Part shown: positions 20,801 to 31,011 of the stretch, one piece after another | How the letters are laid out: the number at the start of each line of letters is the position of its first letter | How positions within the stretch are numbered: position 1 is the stretch's first letter | Assembly (NCBI GenBank): GCA_030848705.1 | Contig: CM061240.1 | Span: 123,492,998-123,556,997, forward strand | DNA length: 64,000 bases | From: Heracleum sosnowskyi | Lineage: Eukaryota > Streptophyta > Magnoliopsida > Apiales > Apiaceae | Direction: 5' to 3' | Notes under the pieces: model-generated | What the model saw: only the letters and a program-made list of their open reading frames with translations | Databases searched by the model: none | Told to the model about the DNA's origin: nothing | Made by a program: the position numbers and the translations under genes

Positions 20801-21505
20801 AAATCAAAAGATAAAGAAGAGAGAAGGAGAGAGATTTGAGAGAGAAATAAGAGAGAGAGAGAGAGAGAGAATTGAGTTGAAAGGAAATGGGGAAGAAGAA
20901 CTGGCCGTGAGGGGTTTTAAAGCCCCAGGGGTATTTTGGTAATCCCACAATTCCAAAATCTGATTTTAATAAAACAAAACCCAATAAGTTGCCTTTCTAA
21001 AATTCGAAATAAAATAGAAATAATATCTAAAAATCAAAATTTTATTTTTAAAATAAAGAATACGAATTTACAAGCTCACCCATATTTTTAAAATATTTTT
21101 ATGATCAAAATTGAATTAAATATGAATTTTCAAAGTTTTGATCACTTAAATGATATTTAAATCATAAAATCTGTTTTAAATCCTTAAAGCCAAAACTAAA
21201 TTCCTCCACTAATTTTAGAAAATACTAGAATATAAAATAAAGGTTGTGAAAAGATTTCACAATAAAAAGAGTCTCCGTTGATTTTATAAAATTCCCGGAA
21301 GGTCAAAAAGAACTAATTTTTAATAAGAAATTCATATAAAATGCATTTAAAAGCATACACATATATTTTAATCCATACCATTCACCAAGTAAACATCTAT
21401 TTATCACATTTCCAAATATCCACCTTTCACACAATACTCACACATCATAGAACTCAAATATTATTTAATATTAATATTGTACAAGCGTTTTTCCGAGTCG
21501 TTATA
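17833..21505 (-). repeat. G 5' LTR, about 3.67 kb
   Basis: Bounded on the left by TGTGACGCC next to the PBS and on the right by CGTTATA, where identity with 1-637 stops. The length suits Tekay/Del-type LTRs. It contains only short meaningless ORFs, a TA run near 19600-19612 and a GA run at 20851-20870. The outer end reads TA instead of TG. Confidence 0.85.
20851..20870 (+). repeat. (GA)n microsatellite in G LTR
   Basis: Ten GA units in a row, inside a larger GA-rich patch (20820-20870). Confidence 0.9.
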
Positions 21506-21516
21506 TATGCCTTTCA
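21506..21516 (-). repeat. C 3' LTR stub (11 bp) at the G insertion point
   Basis: TATGCCTTTCA equals the outer end of the C 5' LTR (46554-46564) and is followed by C's PPT. G's LTR ends directly at 21505, so G inserted eleven bases inside C's 3' LTR. The likely 5-bp duplication is TATGC. Confidence 0.75.
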
Positions 21517-21530
21517 ATCTCCCCTATTTG
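21517..21530 (-). other. C polypurine tract
   Basis: The minus strand reads AAATAGGGGAGAT, one G shorter than in A, B and D, directly before the 3' LTR stub. Confidence 0.8.
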
Positions 21531-21778
21531 TTTGTTAGACAATAACAACCAAATACTCTAGAGGATAACTCAACTAAAACAAGAAAAGATAAGACTTTTA
21601 AGAGCCAAGCAAATAATAAAAGGTTCTGGATTAAATATAACAATTTCCAGATTCAAACAGTAAAGATAAATACAAGATAGATGTTCCTCTAGACTGAACA
21701 TATGAATACATTTCCCTATCTTGATTTACCTAGCTCTAAAGATATAACATTTACAAATGAGCTAAACCTATCATGCCT
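21531..21778 (-). other. C 3' untranslated stretch
   Basis: AT-rich sequence between the ORF3 stop and the PPT. I see no ORF and no clear motif. Confidence 0.5.
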
Positions 21779-24700
21779 TTAGTCTCTAATTTCACCTTCT
21801 TCAGCTTCTTGTAAGGTGACTAGAAGATCTTTGTCAAGGACACGATCACTTTCAGAAACCACACCACTTGGCATTACTGGTTGATTGGTGATCTTCTTCA
21901 ATCTATTCTTCATCTGAGCATATTTTGGAATCTTCTCCGTGCAGTAGTCTGAAATCATATCAGCAACTTCAAACTTCTCTACAGAAGCAAACCCAGAAGT
22001 TCTAAGAAGATTCTCCAACTTCACCAGTTGCATAGCAGTCTGTAGCTTCATGGAATCAGGATCCAGCCTCACAGTTTCTAAAGTTGTACCTCTATAGATT
22101 TTGACTTCATAAGGAAAATGTACAACTTGAGGACTGGCCTTCATAGCAGAATCTCTAAGCCGGTCATATAGAAGCTCATTCAAGCAAGAAGATCTCTTTA
22201 CTTTACTCATTAGAATCCACAATTCAGATAGAGATCTTCTTTGTAGGAGGTCAAGAGAAATGGTGAATGACCCTTCAAGAGCACTTGAGACATAAATGAA
22301 CAGTTCTTGCCTCACTTGATCAAATGCAGACGTAATCCTTAGGATATCTTCCTTCAATGCCTTCATATATAATGAGTTGTCTGGATTAACCGTGCTGATC
22401 TTCTCAAGCAGCTTCAGAAAAGTAGCATCATTGTTTATGCCTCTCTGAGGGATATCAAACATCTCCCTTGCCTTATCCCACTTGCTTCCTTGCTTCATTC
22501 TCACATCCAATCTCCTTTCTTTGACATGAATACTATGAAGACGTTGTTTGTCTTCATGTTCAGCCTTTTGAATTTTCAGCTTCTGAGATATGATGTCGGA
22601 GACCTTGGCATTCTCATCCTCCTTTCTCCTTAGCTCTGCTTGCTGTTTCTTCAACTCCTTCTGAAACAAAGGGTCAGGTGTATATAGATCAGCTTCATCC
22701 TCCCAATCCTCAAAGTTTGCTGCCTCCTCAACCTCCTCCTCACCAAAAGCTTCTTCAGGTATGGTCTTCTCCAGATCACCAGATGTGTCATAATGGAAGT
22801 CATCCTGTTCACCATGGTAGTAGTAGGCATCATCAAAGACAGTATCCTCCAGTGATTGTTTACCTTTTCCCTTATCCTTTCCAGAAGCTCCTCCAGCTTC
22901 TCTGTTTCCTCCTTCTTTCTCCTTCTCCCCCTTAGTTGAGGAATCCTCTACAGTTTGAGCTGTGGAAGCCCTAGGATTCACCTCAGATGTTCTCCTTATC
23001 TCTCCTCTTTCTCTCCCATCTCCTCCTTCATCAGCATCATCATCCTCATCATCATGTCCCTCAAAGAATGTTCTTTGCTCTTCAGTAGGTTGATGTGAAT
23101 TCTTGATCATATTGTATAGGTGCTTCATTCCTTCATTGAGATGCTCCATTCCTCCTTCTAACTTAGACATCCTTTCTTCATTAAACCTCTGGTTTTCATC
23201 AGTTGTTTGCAGAATAAAGTCCACCTTGGTAGAAATAGCAGCAATCTCCTTGACACTCTCCGATATCTGAGCATTTGACGTTGTAAGATCAGAGATGTCT
23301 GAAGCCACCAGTACTTGAGATTGTTGGATTGAATTCAGCCTCGGGAGTAAATTATTCTTCAATCCTTCCAGGTCATCTTTCACAGTACCCAACTGATTTG
23401 ATACAGAGGTGGTAGATTGAGCAACCACTTGTGCTTTAAGAAGATTGTTCTCAGCCTGGGTTTCTTGTAACTTCCTTTGTAGATCAGCTAGCTGGTTCAA
23501 CAAAGCAGTGTTTGTGTCAGTGTGTGCACTCACCTCAATTGCTCTCAGTGGTGTTTCACTCAACTCACGTGCTTGTGTTTCACTCGGTGTTTGATTCATA
23601 TCTCTCACCACTAACTGTCTGTCAAGATTCTCAGTAGATGTACCTGCAGGAAAAATCACCCTAGCCCCTTCAAGAGAGGTCAGTGGTGGTGCAATGGGAG
23701 TTCGCAATTCCCGATCCCTGATTGAGTCTGTCAAAATATTTGACATTGTATACTGAATTTCTTCAGGGACAGACTCATCAAGTTGCCTTTCACTTTCTCC
23801 AGTATAAACTGCGAGTGAAAAATCCCTTAGGGGAGCCAGAGATGTTCCCTCTGGGAGGGGAGAAAATGATTCTATTATTGGTGGCAAAGAATCAGATTTT
23901 CCCTCTGATGCCTGTGAAGGCACTTCTACCGTAACTATGGTAGGCACTGTTTCAAAGTCAAAAGTAAAGTGCTCTCCTGGCATGGTGTCCTGAGTGTCAT
24001 CTATATGGATATCTTCTCCCATTGTGAGTAATGGGAGTGTGCTTGACTCAGTACAAGATGCCATGGCCCTATGGCAAATTTCAATAGATTCATCCTGTTG
24101 AGAGGATGTCTCCAGAGACTGTATAGTGGCCATATCAATGTCCATATCCTTTTGAGAGGATACAGATGGGCTTACAGTTGTCTCCCTATAGGTTTTTCTT
24201 TTCTTTAAGGGTGGAGACAGAGCTGTGAGAACACTCATTTCAGGTATATCACTAACCTTTCTTGAACTGGTTTGAACATTAGGCTCAGATTGTGTTTCAG
24301 GAGTGTTTGACTCTCTGTTTGGCTCTATGACCTGGGTCAGAGACTGTGGTTCTACAATCTCTGGGTCAGCCCTAACAACCACTTGGGTTTCAATTGAAGT
24401 ACCAGAAGAAGAACCAAAGTTAGGAATAACTACCTGCAGTGGTACTGGATGTGGTTCGGGAACTTGTTCACCAAAGATAGGAAGATTAATGAATTGACTC
24501 ATCAATGGTGAAACAAGAACAGGTATATTGAGGAATTTGGATGAGACGTCAAGTCTGGTGTAGAATTTGGTGTCTGTGGTTGGAGAGGTTTCAAATCTAG
24601 CTTCTCGAAACAGTTCTACCTGCTCAGCAGTGAGAAGATGATTAATGATAAGAGTTAGAAAGCGAGGGTACCAACACCTTACTTTCACACCATTATCAGA

Positions 24701-24793
24701 ATCTCTCCTAGAGTGAGCAAGCCTGTTGAGCAATAGGTTCCACAGAATCTCAGCAAAGTTCAACCTACGACCAAATACTATAGCATAGACAAT
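21779..24793 (-). CDS. C ORF3, 3' portion (about 1004 codons) after the B insertion
   Basis: The larger part of C's extra ORF, separated from its first 162 codons (37914-38399) by element B. Without B and one copy of its target duplication, the two parts are in the same frame with no stop between, about 1166 codons in all. Near the junction it carries the end of the shared N-terminal domain (WYPRFLTLIINHLL). A Ser/Thr/Pro-rich disordered region follows. A long coiled coil lies at about 23550-23080 (LADLQRKLQETQAENNLLKA and following), then an acidic Glu-rich stretch and a charged helical C-terminus. The product is unknown. The fragment is probably untranslated now, since the B insertion removed its start. 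Confidence 0.8.
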   Translation of the reverse strand: MVYAIVFGRRLNFAEILWNLLLNRLAHSRRDSDNGVKVRCWYPRFLTLIINHLLTAEQVELFREARFETSPTTDTKFYTRLDVSSKFLNIPVLVSPLMSQFINLPIFGEQVPEPHPVPLQVVIPNFGSSSGTSIETQVVVRADPEIVEPQSLTQVIEPNRESNTPETQSEPNVQTSSRKVSDIPEMSVLTALSPPLKKRKTYRETTVSPSVSSQKDMDIDMATIQSLETSSQQDESIEICHRAMASCTESSTLPLLTMGEDIHIDDTQDTMPGEHFTFDFETVPTIVTVEVPSQASEGKSDSLPPIIESFSPLPEGTSLAPLRDFSLAVYTGESERQLDESVPEEIQYTMSNILTDSIRDRELRTPIAPPLTSLEGARVIFPAGTSTENLDRQLVVRDMNQTPSETQARELSETPLRAIEVSAHTDTNTALLNQLADLQRKLQETQAENNLLKAQVVAQSTTSVSNQLGTVKDDLEGLKNNLLPRLNSIQQSQVLVASDISDLTTSNAQISESVKEIAAISTKVDFILQTTDENQRFNEERMSKLEGGMEHLNEGMKHLYNMIKNSHQPTEEQRTFFEGHDDEDDDADEGGDGRERGEIRRTSEVNPRASTAQTVEDSSTKGEKEKEGGNREAGGASGKDKGKGKQSLEDTVFDDAYYYHGEQDDFHYDTSGDLEKTIPEEAFGEEEVEEAANFEDWEDEADLYTPDPLFQKELKKQQAELRRKEDENAKVSDIISQKLKIQKAEHEDKQRLHSIHVKERRLDVRMKQGSKWDKAREMFDIPQRGINNDATFLKLLEKISTVNPDNSLYMKALKEDILRITSAFDQVRQELFIYVSSALEGSFTISLDLLQRRSLSELWILMSKVKRSSCLNELLYDRLRDSAMKASPQVVHFPYEVKIYRGTTLETVRLDPDSMKLQTAMQLVKLENLLRTSGFASVEKFEVADMISDYCTEKIPKYAQMKNRLKKITNQPVMPSGVVSESDRVLDKDLLVTLQEAEEGEIRD

Positions 24794-24798
24794 GTACT
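24794..24798. repeat. Target-site duplication of B, left copy (GTACT)
   Basis: GTACT before 24799 recurs at 37914-37918 directly after the other LTR. Confidence 0.93.
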
Positions 24799-25814
24799 TG
24801 TTCTTCCCAAATGACCTAACAGAATTGTAGAAGGGGGGTTGAATACAATTCTTGATATTTTCTTGAAACTAAACACTTTATGAAATTAAACTGAACTGAA
24901 TAAATAAAAACACAAGATATAAATAATTCAGTTGGATTGTTTGATGATCCAACTGAAGTGTTTTTATTGCGGAAATAATCTGTGATACAAATGTTCACAG
25001 CTGCTCAGTTACAATGTTGTAGAGAAGAATGCTCTCAAAAATAGCTAATACAATCTATTTGTTTTTCTTCTCTGTTTCTAAAGTAACTGCTACACTTGGT
25101 TATATAATCCCAAGTTCACAATTCTACATCTGGTTAAACTAAAGAATAATAGCAGTAACCATCAGTAGCTTGCTTTTCATTCCTTTTGTCCAATGGTCCT
25201 TGGAGATCTTTGCTTTTGTCTTCATGCTCATTATAATCATTCCCAAGAGCCTTATTGGAAATTGGAATGTTTCCTTATTTCCAGTAACCACTTTGATGGC
25301 TTCCAATGCAAAGTACACTTCCATATCTCCTTTTAGATCTGTTCAGTAAACTGTCACTATCACTTTGTCAACTGTTCAAAAAGCAACATTGATTCGTTGA
25401 TAGCAAGGAGATGTGTTTCGTTGATAGCTTCATTCTTCATTCCGTTGATGGTGTTTCCCTCGTTTCGTTGATGGGTAAACTCCATACCGTTGACAGAGTA
25501 ATCTTCATACTGTTGACATGTCTTCACTTAGGCAGAATTACAAGGCATAACATATTTACAATTAACCAACCTATTTTGCCTATCTAGTACTTAGTCAACA
25601 TGACTTAGAAAACCTATCTACAACATATAATAGAATGCCTATCATACTGTGAAGTATTGTACAATGCAATTGCTACAACACTCATTTCGTTGATGAGCTT
25701 CCTGTCAACGAAACACTGCAAAGCATGCTATTTCGTTGACAGCTACAAAATTGACTTTACACAAATTCTACTAAGTGTTTTATGTTTATCATCAAGAACA
25801 ACATATTCCTAACA
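24799..25814 (-). repeat. B 3' LTR (1016 bp)
   Basis: Pairs with 36898-37913. It carries about eight exact CGTTGAY sites between 25390 and 25745, a TATA box (25100-25107) and the U5 hairpin (24821-24852: AGAATTGTA / TACAATTCT around the conserved loop). The neighbour 25815-25830 is the PPT. Confidence 0.95.
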
Positions 25815-25830
25815 ATCTCCCCCAATTTAT
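25815..25830 (-). other. B polypurine tract
   Basis: The minus strand reads ATAAATTGGGGGAGAT, flush against the 3' LTR. Confidence 0.9.
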
Positions 25831-26000
25831 GACTGATAGAATAACAGCCATAAATCAAGAGACTTGATGATAACAAAAACACTCAGATACATCATAAATT
25901 ACAAAAGTAGAAAATGTATTAAGCTTCAAAACTTTATAGACAAAATACAAGACTTACAAGACTAATGCCCACAAGTGCTCCTCTAGTCTGAGCAAATGTT

Positions 26001-29000
26001 TCATCTGTGACTTCTTTGTGGCATAGTCTTCTTCCCTCTCTTGGAGTTGTTTTCCTCAATCTGGACCTGTAGCCTTCTGTAGAAGATTTTCTCCTCTTCA
26101 TCTTGATCACCAAGCTTGGATTGCATCAGCTTTAGAGTTTGATTAGATGCCTTCTCCAGCTGGTCTTCCATTCTGAAGAATCTTCTGCAATTGTCCTTGT
26201 CCTTAAACTCCATCATCCAATAAGGTTGAAGATGGATTTTCTTTCCTGTTGAGGGAACTCTATGTATTCTGGGAAGAGCCTCAGGCTTGTTCCAGCTAGC
26301 CTTTAACTGACAGATTTTGGAGACCACCTCAGACTTGGCTGTTTTGGTGAAACCAAAGTCCTTTTTCAAGCATCTAAACACTGAGAGTAGTGTTTGATAG
26401 TCTTCTCCTAAAATTCTGTAAAGAGGCCACACTTGTTCTCTACCACCCTTGAATGTGAACACTAGTCTTTCAGGCAACTTTTGAGAAGCTGCAATTCCCC
26501 TTACTTCCACCAGGTTGTCTAGGTCAAGATGTAGACTGGATTCTTCCCTGATGTCAGCAATGTACATGCAGTCCTCTGGGTTTGCTGGGGGTTTCTGAGA
26601 TTGTGGCTTTCTCACAAAAACAGGCTTTGCTTTGACAGACCTCTTCTTTGTCTTCATTGGTTGGTCCTTCTCTAACAGGAACTTTGGAAAGTATGCCTCA
26701 TCAAACTCAATTGGCTCTTCCTTTGGCTCAATTGGCTGATTGTGAAAATTGACAAGATGATCAGGGTCACTGGCTAACTTTACCTCAAAAACTGGATTAA
26801 CAATTGTTGGAGGTGCAATAGGTATAGAAGAGTCTGATGCAGTACTCTGAGAATCAGCATTCTCAAAGGCTATGTTTCTCCTAGCTCTCTCTTTGGGTTG
26901 CCTTGTGCTCTTCTTTGAACTCCTTTCCTCTCTAGTGCTCTCCTCTTGCTTCCTTTCTTCTTCATCTAGAGCTTGAGCTACTGCAAGAGCTTGCATAGCT
27001 GCTCTTTCTGATTCCTCAGCCTTGGCTTCAGCAAAGTTTGGATGACCAGCCCAAACACAGATTTGTTGTCCATTCCTGTAGACAATTGCCCTTTGCTTCC
27101 TTATCTCATAATCATTGCTTTCCTTGCTTTTTGTGATGAGTGGACCAAGAAGCTTGTGCTCATCTGGATAAGGTGCAGGATAGAAATTCCTTGCTATTTT
27201 TTTGCCCTTTGGTTTAGCAGGGGACTTGGGAGATAGGCTTCTTTGAATTGTAGCTTGTTCCACATCCCTAATGCATGAAGTTTGTCCTTTTTCCTTCCTT
27301 GGTCCTTGAGTGACTCCATGTAGAAGGGGCTCTTGGTGATAGAAAGAATTTGTCTGTGGCTCCCATTCCGTTGATGCTAGTGCCATGGCATTCGTTGATG
27401 GCTGTTCCGTTGATGGATTTGAGTCCTTATCTTCAGTAATCTTCTTGAACTTTGCTTCTATGTTGGACCAATGTTCTTTGATTTGTTCTGCAAGTCTCAT
27501 CCTCATAGAAGCTTCTTGTATAAGGTCAATACCATCCTTTTGCTGCTTTCCAAGCTCCCCCATTGCTAATGGCTCCTTTGGTAGGGAAATGGCTGGGACC
27601 ATAACCTTGGTAATCTGAATGTTTAGCTCCTTAGATTTCTCCCCCTTTTTGTTATCATCAAAAGAGATGGCTGGGAGTCCTTGAGCTGCCACTAGCTGGG
27701 CCAATAGTTGAGTTTGTTTCTCCTGTTCCTTTTGCATCTGTGATAGGGTAGCTTCCACCTTGTCCACTCTAGAAGAGAGAGTCTTCAAGGAGGAATCCAC
27801 TTCAGGTTCTTTAGAGAAAAACCTGTGCATCCTGGACACAGTGAGAAGAGGAAGCTTTTCATCTAGCCTCCTATCATTAGCAGCCCTAAGGTTGCTGATT
27901 GAATCCTTGATCTCTGTAGCCTCAATCCTTGTCTGCAACATTTGTAGCCTTTGAATTTCCAGAGAATCCATTATGGCTTTGTAGAATTTCTTGTCCCTTG
28001 CTTCTGCAGACTCATGAGCTAGATATGCTTCATTGTACTACCTTGTGATAGCAGCATCCAAATTGCTTCTACCATGCATATCTTGAGAAAGCCAGTTTGG
28101 TGTAGGAGGCACCACAGAAGTCCCAGTCTGTGCAGTAGTGGCCACCTGTAGAGTGTCACCAAAGCTATCCTCATTATCAGAAAAATCAAATTCTCCACTT
28201 GCTTCAGCTCCTGGAGGTAGATTGGTCAAGGCATCCTTTGCTCTTTGCATTGATGCAGTTGTGTGAATTAGTTGGAGTGACCTCTCTGCCTCCACATTGC
28301 CCTGTTGAGCCAAAATTTGATAGGCTGACACAGGATGAGTAAAGGTCTCAGGATCCAGGGAAATACTATCCAGAGTTTGCTGATAAACCTCTTGGAAAGT
28401 AAGTTCCCTTTCTCCCTCACTGACCTCCATTAACTCATTAGCAATGGCTGCTTCCATCCTTATTTCTCCTGTAGTCCCTTCTCTCTCTCCACTCTGTTCT
28501 TGCATCATGGGCTCCCCATGGCTCACACCTCTCACACCCTCACCTTCACCTTCTAAGGTGGAACTCTCAATCTCTCCTTTTGCCTGGCTGGAAGAAATAG
28601 CCAGCCTCTCACTCACATTCTCTCCTTTTGCCTGGCTGCAAGCCAGCCTCTCAGTTTCACTCCCTCTCAGTCCTAGAAGTGTCTCAACTACCACTAGATC
28701 ATCTGCACTAGTTGTGGGAACAACTTGATTTTCAATTAAAGGTGCAGAGTGAACTATCAACGGAATGGTAGTTTGAACTGTCAACGGTATGGATACCGTT
28801 GATGGAGAAACACTTGTCAATGAAATAGACTGTTTCGTTGATGAAGTCAAGAAAGCACTTTGAGAATGAGAAATTACAGTAGAGTCTGTGGTGATTGATT
28901 TTAGAGATAGGTCCACAGATCCCCTTGCAATTTCAGGAAAAATTGGTTGATGGCCCAACAAATCACTTAGCAAGTGATGGCCACCAGCTTCAGAGTGGGG

Positions 29001-30467
29001 CTTCTCCAAGATTAGAGTTGGAGAATCAGGAATAGATGTATGGATCATGTCCACATCCAAAGATTGAGTTGGTGAATTTGATGGAGATAATTCAAGATTG
29101 ATGTTTAGAGAAGAGGACTGTAACCCCAGAGAAATGATAGGGGTTACATCAAACTGAATTTGAGAAACTGGAAGTGTTGCTTCCAGTGTGTGTGCACCCT
29201 GTGTACCCTTGGACTTTTGCTTCACTCTCCTTTGGTATTGGGAAAATGTAGACTTTGGGCTTGAAGTGTCCCTTACCCTTTTGGACTGTACTCTAGGAGG
29301 AGAGCTTGTTTCAATAATCACATCCTTTTGGGAGGATGCAATTAGACTTGTGTTTAAATCCATGTTACTCATTGTGCCTTGTTGGGAAGACACAATGGGG
29401 CTTGGCTGGTACACACTAACCTGTCCTTCCTTATCCTTGGGGTTTCTTTGATGTTCACCCCTTCCCTCACCTCTCACAACTCCAGACTCACTCCCCTTAG
29501 GTTGTGTGGTAGTTTTTACAACAGGTGCCTTTTGAGAAGCACCTGAGGTTGGCTTGGAGGATTTCTTTGATTTTGGTTTTGTTGCTAGGGTAGGAGCCTG
29601 TTGGGTCACAGCTACAGACTCCATAGCAACATTGGAAGGTAAAACAGTAGAGGTGTTAGCTACACTAACAGGGATAGTAGTAGTTACCTCAATGATTGGC
29701 AGATACACCACTGGAACATCACCATTGTGGTTCAGCCTCAGTATGTCTGTCAATACTCTCTTTTCTTGCACAAAGCACTCGAACCTGGCATTAGGGTTAG
29801 AGATAACTAATGGTGCTGGACTAACATGGTTAGCCAACATCATCAGAAACCTAGCATAATAGATATTTTTCTTCCTATTTGCTTTGTCACCCAACTTAGC
29901 ACCAATTTCATACATAAGTTGGGTGCTAAAGTTGTGATATCTATCATTTAGAAGCATGGTTAGGAGAATTAACATAGAGTTAGTTAATGCATCAAAATTA
30001 CTAATCTTTCCAGAAAAGACCTTAATGAATGCATCAGCTAAATAACTGTATTCCCTAACCAAACCTCTCCTAATTATTCTACCCAGATTATCAGTAGGCA
30101 AAGAGTAGTTTATATAATTTAGCATGGTAGTTATTTCAGTGTTAGTAGGCAAAGCATCACAGTTATTATCAGGAATATGTAAACATGCTTGCAAAACATC
30201 AGAATTAACTATGTACTCATTACCTTGAAGAGTGAATTTTAGTGTGCAGTGTGTTCCACTATACTCACATGAGGTCCAAATTTCCTCGATTATCTCATTG
30301 TAGAGTGGTGTAGAGTGAAACATTGCATAGCTCAACTTGCAATTCTTCATGAAATCCATCATTTTGAAGAACAGTCTGTTCGGGTTTTCCTTGACAACAA
30401 AAGGGATGGAGTTGTTCTTCTCATAGATGAACCCTCCAGCAGACATAAGCTTGACTATAGGTGCCAT
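26001..30467 (-). CDS. B ORF3 (about 1488 codons) with one in-frame TAG
   Basis: Starts at ATG 30467. It runs 809 codons to a TAG at 28038-28040 and is then open in the same frame to 26001 (ATG 27971 lies 22 codons past the stop). The N-terminal domain resembles that of A's ORF3 (SNFDALTNSM near residue 155, ARFLMMLANHV). The middle is Ser/Thr/Pro/Gln-rich and disordered, with a repeated SQAKGE. After the stop, a coiled coil (about 27950-27690) and a Lys/Arg-rich C-terminal part follow. CGTTGAY copies are embedded near 27367-27415 and 28755-28845. The stop could be a recent mutation or a readthrough site; the following codon (TAC) does not match the known CARYYA readthrough context. Function unknown. 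Confidence 0.82.
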
Positions 30468-31011
30468 TGTTGATTAAAGGAAAGCTTCGAACTGAATTGC
30501 TTGTTAGAGAGAAGAAGAGAGAAAAAGCCTTTGGAATTTTTGAGAACAGGTAAAAAGAAATAATGAAAATAAAATTTCTTAAATACTCCCCCAAAAATTC
30601 TCAGAAAATGAATCCAATAATAAATGTAAATTACTGGATTGGCTTAAAAAATATAACCGTTACTCTTAAAGTATTACCATGATTTATACTTACAGGGGTG
30701 TATGCATAGATCGTGGTAAAAGACGTGTCAATTTTTCAACGGTTCAGATTAAAAGCGCTTTATATCAACGAATCAGAATTGGGCGTTTAAGGTCCCGTCT
30801 ATTTCGTTGATAAAACTGCGTTTCGTTGATACAAAAGAACTATCAACGAAACACCCAGAAAAAGTGCTAAGACTGTCAACGAAATGGTGCATTCCGTTGG
30901 CATAGTAATTTTGACTTAGACAAAATTTTACCTTTTCCTGAGAAAATTAATTCACAGAAAAACATAGCAAATTTCTGGCTGCATTTTAACTTGCAAATAT
31001 CTCAAAAATAA
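30468..31011 (-). other. B pol-ORF3 spacer with dense family motif
   Basis: AT-rich spacer without ORF. Between 30735 and 30900 it has about six CGTTGAY sites in both orientations plus CCGTTGG and other near matches. The position parallels the motif-rich spacers of A and C. Confidence 0.75.

Larger units (their letters stand above)
1..21505 (-). mobile_element. Element G: Ty3/gypsy Tekay/Del-type chromovirus, defective, split by A
   Basis: The element reads on the minus strand. The window starts inside its 3' LTR (1-637); the 5' LTR is 17833-21505. Internal DNA lies at 638-3148 and 14653-17832, with copia element A between. Order in the element's sense is PBS, gag remnant, protease/RT remnants, integrase and chromodomain, then PPT and 3' LTR. 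The chromodomain tail and the very long LTR (about 3.67 kb) fit the Tekay/Del chromovirus lineage; this placement rests on recognition of the protein tail, not on a search. The gene region has many stops and shifts, yet the visible LTR parts differ at only one site, so it was probably mobilised in trans. About 3.0 kb of the left LTR lies outside the window. Confidence 0.85.

Noticed and set aside
24303..24497. Short ORFs opposite to C's ORF3 and other genes
   Set aside because: They are shadows of long, recognisable retroelement frames on the other strand, with no motif or codon signal of their own.
24799..25814. 24799-25814 and 36898-37913 as an independent segmental duplication
   Set aside because: They are the two LTRs of B: equal length, PPT and PBS at the inner edges, GTACT at the outer edges.
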